The notes below the pieces were generated by a model. The model had not been told where the DNA came from and did not search any database. It worked only from the letters and a program-made list of their open reading frames with translations. Made by a program: the position numbers and the translations under genes. This document shows positions 55,265-64,000 of a DNA stretch of 64,000 nt, piece by piece; the first letter of the stretch is position 1; every line of letters starts with the position of its first letter. This stretch comes from Exophiala sp. HKRS030 (lineage: Eukaryota > Ascomycota > Eurotiomycetes > Chaetothyriales > Herpotrichiellaceae), in the NCBI GenBank assembly GCA_023897205.1, contig JAHWDD010000006.1, forward strand, positions 496,001 through 560,000, written 5' to 3'.

Positions 55265-57146
55265 GCACCATGGCACACAGGCCTGGCTCCAAAGGAGTAG
55301 AAGATGAGTGGTTGATTTATGGATTCCGACGCGCGCCGATGAGCTGGACATCATCGACTATGATACCAATTTGCAAGCGTTCTCGAGAGGTTGTTCGTGA
55401 GCGAATTTGAGCGGTTCCAGACACGACGTTGGGAAAGCATTGTGCGGAGCATTGCCTGCGTGAGATATTGTGCGTCCGGTGTTAATGGACGATTCCACAC
55501 CGATGAATGGGGTTTTGCTACGTTGAATTCAAGGGTGTTGGCTACGCCTCTTCCTCACCAGGAGGAGTCTCGACTTGGGCTGACAGAGCACCACATCTTT
55601 CACACCCGAACGAGGGTCCGTTGGGCACCAAGTAGCGAAGAAAAGGGAAAGCAGTTTCTTTTGGGTGGTCAGGGGCGGCAGGACACCACACACAGGTCGT
55701 CTGATCGTTCATGAAACGTCGGTACTAAGACTTTGTTCCCGAGTGACGGGGCTTCGAGGGAGACTAGCCCTTATGCAAACGATGAAGCACCCCCGTTTGG
55801 GCAGCATACTGTCCACCATGGGTGAACAGCTGGGTCAGTGATTAATGTAGTACCGAGTATAGATTTTGTATCAATAACGTGCACGGCAATTCCTTTATTC
55901 TTCCCGAGAATGTCACATTGATGCCGCCAAACCCCTGTCTCAAGTAGCCTGTTATCTTTCGACTTCTGCCCGTGGTCACCTAGTGTACACAACCCTATCA
56001 CCTCAGCACCAGTAGCCTTAGAGACACCGCTTGACTACCCAGTAGGTACCTACTAACTGTAATCACTTTCTGTCCCGCTATATGCTGCGAACACGTACTA
56101 GGTAAGTAGACCAGCCTAACCCTAACGATGGCATCAGCCCAAATGTCCCAAGCTCCATACAATGAGCATCGTCCTCGTCACCGCCAGAAGGGAACCCTCC
56201 TTGTAAATTGGGAAGCGTCCTCGTGGGTTCCTAGTGTGCGTTGGAGGGGCGTGTGGTATGTCTGGTCCCGCTCTCATCCCGCCTCCTGTTGCTGGTGTGC
56301 GCTTGATGCCCCAATCTCCATCAATCACGCCTGCAGCTACTTCTAGGTATGGTGTAACCTGCATATCCCATACTCGTTACACCGCATGCAGCTACCGCCT
56401 CAGAAACAGACATCTAAGATGCATGCACCCCTGAGTGCTAGCTCTGGGACCTGCATGAGGTGATGCAGACAACACAGTTGCCACGAGCCCCTGAACCAGA
56501 GTTCAGGTTCCCTTACCTTATGCGCACACCGAGTGGCGCCAATGCAAGGGCCTATGCACCCGGAGGACGCCAATCATTCAATTCCGCATTCCAGCGGCAT
56601 ATGAACAAGTTCTTGTTTCCAACGAGCGTAATATCGACAAACTCGGACTCTACATTCTACTTCTCGATCTCTCGCGCGACACTCCACGACTTCGACGCCG
56701 GCCGTCAATAATTGCGCCATCCTCTGGCCACTGGCCCTCCTGTGGGTGTGCGGACGAGTCCGCCGTCTGGAGAGTGCCTGCTGCCATTCGGGCCGTGCCA
56801 GCTTTGCGATCTCGTTTGACTTCTAATAAGATCCGGCATCCCTGTTTCCAGTGGAATTGACGGACCGGCGGTGCTTTATCGTCTTACCCCCCCCTTTGCG
56901 CGCGCGTGAGCTGAGACCCCATTTCATTATTGCTTCCCCTCCTCGCACAACCACTGACTTACTCTCAGGACCTGTGGACTCAGAGACCTCTTCCAACCCT
57001 TTTTCCCTTTCCTTTCGGCGTCAGTGCTGGTTGTTGGAGTGCTGGGATCCTCCTGCTGCTGCTTCTTCTTCTTCTTCTTCTTCTTCTTCTTCTTCTCCTC
57101 TTCGTACCCTCCGTCATCAACAGGACCTCTCCTGCAACGACACATC
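55265..57146. other. 1.9-kb intergenic region with a 14-base palindrome and a TTC-rich leader
   Basis: No supported gene. AGTAGGTACCTACT at 56041-56054 is a perfect palindrome. (TTC)11 lies at 57063-57095, within the probable leader of the next gene. Frames at 56134-56711 have no features. Confidence 0.45.
57063..57095 (+). repeat. (TTC)11 microsatellite in the leader of the epimerase-like gene
   Basis: Eleven TTC triplets, part of a longer pyrimidine tract ending about 45 bases before the start codon. Long CT tracts are common in fungal 5' leaders near transcription starts. Confidence 0.85.
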
Positions 57147-58358
57147 ATGACACATCCGACAGGCGCATCCCCCACCAACGCCACTTCCAAACCCTCTGTG
57201 CTGATCGTGGGCGGACTCGGCTACATCGGTCGATTTCTAGCAAAGTACATTCATTCTCAAAATCTTGCTTCCTCCGTGCGCATTGTCGACAAGGTTCTTC
57301 CACAGTTGGCCCACCTTGCGCCAGAATTCAGCGAACCATGTTCACCACAGTTCTTCATACAGGCCGATGCCTCGCGTGAGACTTCGATGTCGCGCATTTT
57401 CGATCATCCAGACGGACCAGATGCCACTTGGGATTATGTCTTCAACCTCGCAGCGGAGACGGCCTGGTCACAGACTCCTGAAGTATACAGATTGCGATCG
57501 TATCAAGTCAGCCTCACGTTGGCCAGAGAGGCAGCGACACGAGGGGTGAAGTCCTTTGTGGAAGTCAGCACGGGCGTGGTCTACGCCCCGAACCGGAGCC
57601 CGCGCACGGAGCAGGACAAACTGAAACCATGGCTGAAAATCGCCAAGGTCAAGCTAGAGGCTGAACAGGAGCTGTCTCGCATCCCGGGGTTGAACCTGGT
57701 CATCCTACGTCCTGCGCATGTCTATGGAGAGTACGACTCCAAATTCATCGCAAAGGCATTGTGCATGGCACGAGTCTACAAGGAAGAGGACAAGGAGCTG
57801 AAGTGGCTCTGGACCGAGGACCTGAAGATCAACACCGTTCACGTCGAGGACATGGCTCGAGCGTTGTGGGAAGCTGCGGTGTGGAGGTCAACCAACTCGG
57901 TCGTACCCGCGGGCTCACCGACCACCAGCAGGAGATCAACGCTGGGTTCGAAAGGCGAGGAGGGGCCTGGCAATGTTCCCGTCTTCAATATCGTCGACCA
58001 CGGTCAAACAAGTCAAGGTGACATGGCAGAAATCTTCTCCCAAGTTTTCGGTATCAAGACCGGCTTCCAGGGGTCTATGATCTCTCAATTCGCAAGGCTG
58101 CATCTCGAGAGTGTCGTCGACGAGCTGAATGAGGATCTGTTGCAGCCATGGGCCGATATGCTGGAGCAAAAGGCCATCACCAAACCTGGCCCACTGACTC
58201 CTTTCTTGGAGAAGGAACTGCTCAAGGACGCGGACCTCAGTCTGGATGGGGCTTTGTTCGAAAGGGTCGCCGGGTTCAAGTACGAACATGAAAAGTTGAC
58301 GGCTGATGAGATCAGAGCGATGATTGCCAGTTACGAGAGGATGGGATGGTGGCCTTGA
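57147..58358 (+). CDS. Extended SDR, NAD-dependent epimerase/dehydratase-like
   Basis: An intronless gene of 403 residues from the ATG at 57147; the frame stays open upstream through a CT-rich leader that codes only low-complexity sequence. Motifs are the nucleotide site VLIVGGLGYIGRFLAK near the start, DYVFNLAAETAW (the NAA motif), FVEVSTGVVYAP, then WLKIAKVKLEAEQEL and ILRPAHVYGEYD. In the position of the catalytic YxxxK, Leu163 replaces Tyr while Lys167 is kept, so the enzyme may be altered or non-catalytic. A long C-terminal part (NEDLLQPWADMLEQ, PFLEKELLKDADLSLDG) matches a conserved eukaryotic subgroup of unknown substrate. A GAT repeat begins at the stop codon. Confidence 0.87.
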   Translation: MTHPTGASPTNATSKPSVLIVGGLGYIGRFLAKYIHSQNLASSVRIVDKVLPQLAHLAPEFSEPCSPQFFIQADASRETSMSRIFDHPDGPDATWDYVFNLAAETAWSQTPEVYRLRSYQVSLTLAREAATRGVKSFVEVSTGVVYAPNRSPRTEQDKLKPWLKIAKVKLEAEQELSRIPGLNLVILRPAHVYGEYDSKFIAKALCMARVYKEEDKELKWLWTEDLKINTVHVEDMARALWEAAVWRSTNSVVPAGSPTTSRRSTLGSKGEEGPGNVPVFNIVDHGQTSQGDMAEIFSQVFGIKTGFQGSMISQFARLHLESVVDELNEDLLQPWADMLEQKAITKPGPLTPFLEKELLKDADLSLDGALFERVAGFKYEHEKLTADEIRAMIASYERMGWWP

Positions 58359-59296
58359 TGATGATGATGATGATGTTGTGTGTGTGTAATGGGGCGAATT
58401 CGAGGATAGAGGCTTGAGGGTGAGAAGCAGAGAGGAGATTTGTTTTCGGCTGGGGGTCTCTTGTCGACTGAACACCTGCTTGCAAATTCTCTGCTGCTGC
58501 TGTTGTTGCTTTAACGGCCTGTAATGATTGCGGTGACCAGCCCGCTCTTATGGAAAACCTTGTGTTTATAATAACGCGAGCATAGCGAGGTTGGAGTTTG
58601 TTTTTGTCCTTGTCTTGTATGGCCTGGTTTCGGAGGGTTTTCGTAGCATGAAAAGTCGGATTTAACGGCGGTTCTCAATTGTAGTATCAAGGTACGTCCT
58701 TGCTCTTGAGGTCAAGCGCCTTGTGTGGTCTTGTAGGACACCGTATGGAAAAGTCATGGTTTTGGAAATAGGTAAAAGTCGGCCGTAGGGGAGGAGTTAT
58801 CAGACAGGAAATAGGACTAGATCAGACGGTCATTGTCGTGTACAAAGTGGGTTATAGTCTGCTTGTACGGATGTCATACCACATATAGTGTACCGCCGAG
58901 ATGCAATCCCTGGAGTGCGTTTTACTCTCATCACTGCCCACGGTGGACCATCGAGATACATTCCCATGTGTTGTGTCTGTACTACATGGTGTACTGCTGA
59001 GATACAATCAAGTAAGCGTGACACTCATCACTCTATGGTAATATGGTGACCGACCGAGATACAACCCAACATGTGTTTCTAACCCCATGACTTCATACGG
59101 TGTCCTACTGAGATACAATCCCTACCCTGAACATTACCACCACGGCTGGAGAACAAGTGAGACAAAACTAAAAGGAAAGTGACAAGATTTTGAAATTCAT
59201 TTTGATTTGCATTTTGAAGACAAGAGACTAAACTCAATCCAAAGGACCCAAGTTTTAGACACACATTCTCTCTCTGTCTTTCGATCTCTCAATCTC
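58359..59296. other. Convergent 3' region with a degenerate repeat array
   Basis: Between the epimerase-like stop and the orphan gene stop. It contains the five-unit array at 58885-59140; the rest appears to be 3' UTR. Confidence 0.45.
58885..59140. repeat. Degenerate tandem array centred on GAGATACAATCC
   Basis: Five imperfect units have cores GAGATGCAATCC (58898), GAGATACATTCC (58953), GAGATACAATCA (58999), GAGATACAACCC (59056) and GAGATACAATCC (59110), spaced 46-57 bases. Each core is preceded by a GGTGtac-like element. Between cores the sequence has drifted strongly, so the array is old. Confidence 0.65.
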
Positions 59297-61221
59297 TCAT
59301 GGCAGAGCTACTACACACACCTTGATCCTCCAGATCTTGACACCGTCGAGGGCCGCTCGCTCGAGGTCGTTGCGGAAATTCGACCATCCTTGACGAATGA
59401 CCGACCATTGTTGAGGTGGGAAGTCGGTGGAGGAAGGACCGACGGAGGAGGATGAGGAGGCGACAGTGGTGGTGGAGGTGGAGGAAGAGGACAAGATTCT
59501 ACCACAGGTCTCGAATTGACCGGTAGAGATAAATCGGCAGGAATCCTTTGGGGATTCTATTAGTCTTGTGTAGCAACAGAAACAAAAAGAAAGAAAAACT
59601 CACATTCCATCCATAACTCAAAACATAACCCATCACCTTTGATGGTGTGGGAGTGATTCTCTCGTTGACCCCTTTGATGAATCGTTCCATGTCGAGCTGA
59701 TCGACAGGGGCGTCTACCCAGTGGTGAGACGAGCCACCATCACCACCACCGATCGACAAATCGCCAAAACCGGTGGTGATGATGTCGGCCTCGTTCAGAG
59801 CGACGGCGGGCATGTCTGCAACGTTGACCCAAACGGACATGGTGCCTGGGATGGTGGGAGGGATGTTGAGGTTGATGTCCCTCGAAGGGTTGCCTCGACT
59901 GTTGAAGGGCTCGTTGCACATGACGGGGCCCGGTCCGGGGGGAGGAGCTGGCATGTCGCCTCGAGCGATGGATCTGTCAAACATTGCCACTAGAGCCGGG
60001 TCTTGGGGGAGCCCAGCCTCGATCTCGTCGAGTCGCATGATCTTTTCTTCCCACAGGCTCGCAAACATGTCGGGGTCGCTGCGCTCTCGGATGTCGGACA
60101 GTGTGGCCTGGAGTCGGTCGAGGGCTTGATCGAGTTCTTCGTAGGTCAACTTTTGGTTTGAACTGCCAGCGGCATTGGCATTGGCATGGGCCATTGTTGT
60201 TGTTGTTGTTGCCTGTGAATTTAGGACTGTCTGTTGAGTCCTTCCACGCGCACGCTCCAAGAATGTTTGAGGAGATATGGTATTGTTTCTGATACCTTCA
60301 ATGTCGTCGTAGTCGGTTTCGTTGTCATCAACAAATGAACTTGATTGACGACATCTTGCTTTGTTGCTGTTTTGTCTTGCACGTACTCGCCGGTTGGGAG
60401 CGGTGGTTTGTGTGCGTCGAGTGAAAATTGCGTTCCTCATGCGCGCCCACAAAGCGTCCAAGATTGTGCAGAATCTGTTCTGATGATTTAGCAAAAAGCG
60501 CAAAAGGGGATAGAGAAAGAAAAAAGAAAAGGGCAAAGGGCAAAGAAGAGGTAGAAGTAGTGGTAGTTTTGGCCAAGAGTAAAGGACCACGCAAGTGTGG
60601 TTGGTAGGCAGGTACGTACCTGGCATTCTCAGGGACGGTGCTTGCGCCATTTCTTCCAGTAGGCTTCACATATGTCAAGCGAACATCACCTTCGTCGAGA
60701 TCTTCTACATCAATGAGCCATTCGGACGTGGGCGCGGAGTTGGAGGGCCATATGATGTAGCCATAACCTCTCAACAGACGATTGGTGAACGCTCTGTAGC
60801 CTGCCGGTGTACCTCTCTGAATCTCCTCAATGTGGTTGTAGCGAAGAGGCCATATGACACCATTGTAGAATTCGAGATACTTTTGAGGTTTGAGCTGTAA
60901 TTGGCGAAAAAAGCCAGAGTACAAAAGACCTTGACGCTCCGTTGTCTTGACCTCATGGTTGGGGGTTTTGCGTAGATGACGAGCTTCAATGTCAGTCAGG
61001 TCAGGAAGAGAGTCACGGTCTGATGATTCTTCGTTGTCGTCGTCGTTTGGTGGCTTGTCAGCCATGTCCACATCCACATCCACATCAACATCTGCGGTGT
61101 CTGGGGTGTCTGCAGTTGCGCACACGTTGACATCGACATCCATAGTGTCACCAGGAGTCGTCGCGACAGTGTCACCAGAGGAATCTCCTGCTTCTGTCTT
61201 TCCAAAGATTGATTGCTCCAT
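59297..61221 (-). CDS. Acidic orphan protein of unknown function
   Basis: Three exons, complement(60620-61221), complement(59604-60474) and complement(59297-59545), give 573 residues. The start at 61221 (MEQSIFGKTEAGDSSG) is preferred to 61335. An acidic low-complexity stretch with DVDVDVDVD leads to a folded-looking region (RQGLLYSGFFRQLQLKPQKYLEFYNGVIWPLRYNHIEEIQ... EWLIDVEDLDEGDVRL). Then come a basic segment, a helix (QKLTYEELDQALDRLQATLSDIRERSDPDMFASLWEEKIMRLDEIEAGL), a Pro/Gly hinge, and a region ending VMGYVLSYGWN. The last exon was chosen because only this frame (DSCRFISTGQFETC ... WSVIRQGWSNFRNDLERAALDGVKIWRIK) looks protein-like; its CAAAG acceptor is unusual. No known domain is recognised. 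Probably lineage-specific. Confidence 0.55.
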
Positions 61222-62120
61222 GATACGTGATTTGATATTGATGAAGCTGTTCTTCTCTGATTCTCCGGGTTGTTGACAAGTGACGAATTGAAAAGGGATG
61301 AAGAGTGGCATCACTGCCTGAGGAATTCTTTGCACCTACATTGTGTGTTCAAGCCGGTGAGTCGCGATACCGCCGGCATCAGAAAATTCATGCGCAGTGA
61401 ATGCTGAGTAGACGCGTATCATGAGGGCGGTATCGCGATTCCATCTTGACCGGCCTCGTAGTTCGGAAGATAGATTGTGATTCATCTTGTGCCAGCTACG
61501 TTGGAGCTTGTTACTGTGAATTTATATTTTTATAGAAGTGGTTAGTATCATAAGACTGAACAGAACGACTTCATATTGACTGGTTGTTGAAATCAGAGCA
61601 ATCAACAGCCACAACAACAACAACAAAGCCGATGACAAGGCTGAGGGTTTTCAAAGGTCCATCAACATCAACACCATCGGAAATTTGGACACGTAAAAAG
61701 CCACGTCGATCGGATTCATTACTCCCTAGTGGCCAGGGATCATCTCCGTACCCCAGAAGCCGCCGGGGCTTATTATTTTTGGGCCCCTATCACAGCCACA
61801 GCGAATGTCAATAGGTACCTACTTTTATTACTGGGCCTTGAAATTGCTGTCAGCCGCCGGCGCGTCATCCACACATACGGAGTACTGTACACAAAGAATC
61901 AGGGCTGAAGACAAGGATAAGCGCAGGGTGCTCATTCTATCCCGTGCTATCTATCAACTGTGGCTTGTGCTGTTCTTTGCCGTACTCTATACCCATTTCT
62001 GTCACCGCACGCGCATCATTCCCTGCCTCCCTCGCCCTATACCTTTATTAACACTCACACTGTTTCACTAGCTGCTGCATGTTTCTCGCCTCTTCAATCA
62101 CTCAATGAATCGACCATGAC
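61222..62120. promoter_or_regulatory. Divergent promoter region, orphan / vezatin-like
   Basis: About 900 bases between outward-facing starts. It includes the 13-base inverted repeat at 61362-61438, a palindrome TAGGTACCTA at 61812-61821, a TACGGAGTA word at 61876-61884 and a CT-rich leader before 62121. No gene is credible inside. Confidence 0.45.
61362..61438. repeat. Inverted repeat, 13-base arms, 51-base loop
   Basis: TCGCGATACCGCC (61362-61374) and GGCGGTATCGCGA (61426-61438) are exact reverse complements. Outer GCCGGT (61353) and ACCGGC (61449) extend the symmetry. It lies about 140 bases upstream of the orphan start codon. Confidence 0.75.
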
Positions 62121-63930
62121 ATGGAAGCTCTAATCTACAATGAGTCGCCTATAGCCGAGTATCTTGAAGCAGATGCTGTGCCGTTCGAAGCCGCCGATCT
62201 TCCTCAAACTCCTCCACGAACATTCGCTCCCCAAGGTCTTCCAAAACTTCAAGAACGCCTGCGAGCCTTTCGTCAATCCGCCAGTTCGGCCACCGACGTC
62301 GCGAACGAGAAGTTTCTAGAGCGATTTCGTTACACTATCGTTGCCTCCCAACTCCTCCAAGATGACCCAAAGCCCAGGAGGCATATGCAAGATGATGAAC
62401 AGACACTTCAGACAACCGCCTTCTCGACAAGAGGTGCTATTATGACCGCGGGGATTTCGTTTCTGATAGCATGGTTTCTACAATTCCTGAGGCGGCGTTA
62501 TCAGAATCAAGAATCTGTTGCGTGGTCTGAAATATGCCTCTCTCTGCTCCTCATCCTAGGGGGTCTTTTTGTGACTGCGTACATTGCACGCCGGCAATAT
62601 CTGGAGTTCATCAGGCGTTCTGCGGGTTTGTCACTGGCGAAAGTGGTTGCAGAATCATACAACCTTGACACCGTGACTTCCGCAGGACTGCGCTTCATAC
62701 AAGAGGTGGAAGTGGTTTCACGAGGCTACGAGATGTGAGTACAGCCCTGATCTCCTTCGCTCCTGTCGCTGACGTAGATCTAGAAGTCACCCTATGCCAC
62801 CTATCAGCAGGCTCGAAGACCACAATGCAACATCTCGCTGTCGAGAACTCCGAGCCATACTTGGGACAGCCTTGACTGGCAGTATTAGTCAGTCGGTGGA
62901 TGCCCACAATTTCATCCAGCCCTTCATTCGAGAACTTGACTTGAAGAGCTATCATGACATTTACGAAGTTTCCATGCAAGATTATACTGACGCCGTCATA
63001 TTTGCCAACAATATCTCCAGGGAAGCCCAAGATTCCTTGAAAGAATTACGATTTTTATTCCGACTACACCTAATGGCGAGAAAGGTCTTCCTTTGTGATC
63101 TACTTGCACTTCACACAGGCTCCACATGGTACAACATTCGTCAGTGGAGAAGAATACTACAACTTCTGCAGGAATCTGAAGCAGGAATCTCTCGGGGCGC
63201 CCACGTAGTTCGTGCGGCTCTTGTCCGAGAAGAATTTGGTGACGGCTCTCATACCAGGACCGGCGAGGAGAGCGCGTCCAATGAGACCGGCCTGGAAATT
63301 ATGACTCCACAGAAACGACACACTATGGCGCAAATGCGTCGTTTTGACGCCGTCGTCAACTCCATCCGCTCTCTCAACGCTAAAGTACATTTACTCAAAG
63401 AGGAAATGCAAAGATCATCGGCGACTGAAGACGACTCGACCTTCAGCATGGCTATTACCCGTAGCTATGAGAGCTTGGGTGCAGAAATCCGTAGCACGTT
63501 GAGCCAATGGGAGAAGGGAAGGAATACGATGTTCCTCAACATGGATGCCGATCTTGAACGAAGATCTTCAAGAGCATCTAGTGACATTCGGTCTCCTGGG
63601 TCCCCCTCTCCTAGCAGTCTCGGTGGACTGACCATCGTCGATGGCGGTCCTGCGGAGGCGTTCCGACTATTGAGTGGCGACGAAAGGGGCTCCTCTGACG
63701 GTGGGCTAGACGAGGAGGTGTTTGAGGCTGTGGCCATGCCACGAAAGAGGATGTCATGGACACCAATGAGCCGTGAAGAAAAACTTAGCAAGTTACAGCA
63801 GGACCGCAAAAAACGCGCGACCATGCAAGAGCATGCCGACAACACGACCAACATGCTCCGCGAGCTGCAGATGGTCATCAAACACCGTCCCAATATGGCT
63901 CGACCAGAAACACGAGTGACCTCGATATGA
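62121..63930 (+). CDS. Vezatin/Inp2-like myosin-binding membrane protein
   Basis: Exons 62121-62734 and 62778-63930 give 588 residues. The intron is only 43 bases, with a GCTGAC branch point, and joins RGYEI to SRSHPMPPISRLED, a conserved block. The N-terminal part carries LQERLRAFRQSASSATDVANEKFLERFRYTIVASQLL. Two membrane helices at about 106-123 and 136-155 form a hairpin. The next region (SAGLRFIQEVEVVSRGYEISRSHPMPPISRLE, then CRELRAIL) is the signature of the vezatin-type myosin-binding domain. The C-terminus has coiled stretches and a disordered Ser-rich part. Fungal members such as Inp2 link organelles to class V myosin; which organelle is used here cannot be read from sequence. Confidence 0.82.
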
Positions 63931-64000
63931 GGTCCACATTGGCCCCTTGAGAGTCGGTCTACCCTCCTCCAAGGTGTAACCTTTCTCCATTCCAGCCTCC

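Overview
The window is nuclear DNA of a filamentous ascomycete (Pezizomycotina). Most genes carry short introns of about 43-140 bases with GT..AG ends and CTGAC-like branch points. There are Zn2Cys6 regulators, fungal MFS families and a full set of fungal housekeeping orthologues (TIM21, TVP38, NHP2, SAC7, REX3, an ARF6-type GTPase). The gene mix looks like Eurotiomycetes, possibly Chaetothyriales (black yeasts), but that placement is an impression from family content, not a computed result. Exon junctions below were inferred by eye from splice signals, reading-frame continuity and family conservation.

Layout. (1) 1-15.6 kb is an accessory catabolic block: a Baeyer-Villiger-type flavin monooxygenase (left end cut off), a Zn2Cys6 regulator, a Rid-family protein, an UNC93-like transporter, a large N,N-dimethylformamidase-like hydrolase, a flavin amine oxidase ending in the peroxisomal signal ARL, and a DHA1-type MFS transporter. 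Together they suggest uptake of a nitrogenous compound, hydrolysis of an amide, oxidative deamination of the amine, clearance of the imine and further oxidation of the carbon skeleton, under a local regulator. (2) 15.6-27.4 kb is sparse and lineage-specific: a GPI-anchored wall protein with seven WxDW motifs, a divergently placed small secreted cysteine-rich protein with a decayed copy of its 3' end downstream, a PLAC8 protein, an unusual regulator with an internal cysteine cluster, and a short-chain dehydrogenase. (3) 28-64 kb is mostly conserved core: TIM21, a CCCH-Smr protein, TVP38, a CorA-like transporter, NHP2, the RhoGAP SAC7, a CECR5-type HAD phosphatase, a DUF676 lipase, REX3, an ARF6-type GTPase, an epimerase-like SDR, an orphan acidic protein and a vezatin-like membrane protein.

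The main candidate for an undescribed system is the 1-15.6 kb amide/amine cluster. The transporter and hydrolase share a divergent promoter that contains a CGG(N5)CCG site, and the 9-mer CGGACAAGC in that site recurs upstream of the local regulator. The second candidate is the WxDW cell-wall protein paired with the cystine-knot-like secreted protein. Several non-coding structures also stand out: a 30-base palindrome, a four-copy 20-base tandem repeat, a degenerate GAGATACAATCC array, a 13-base inverted repeat, and a dispersed TACGGAGTA word.
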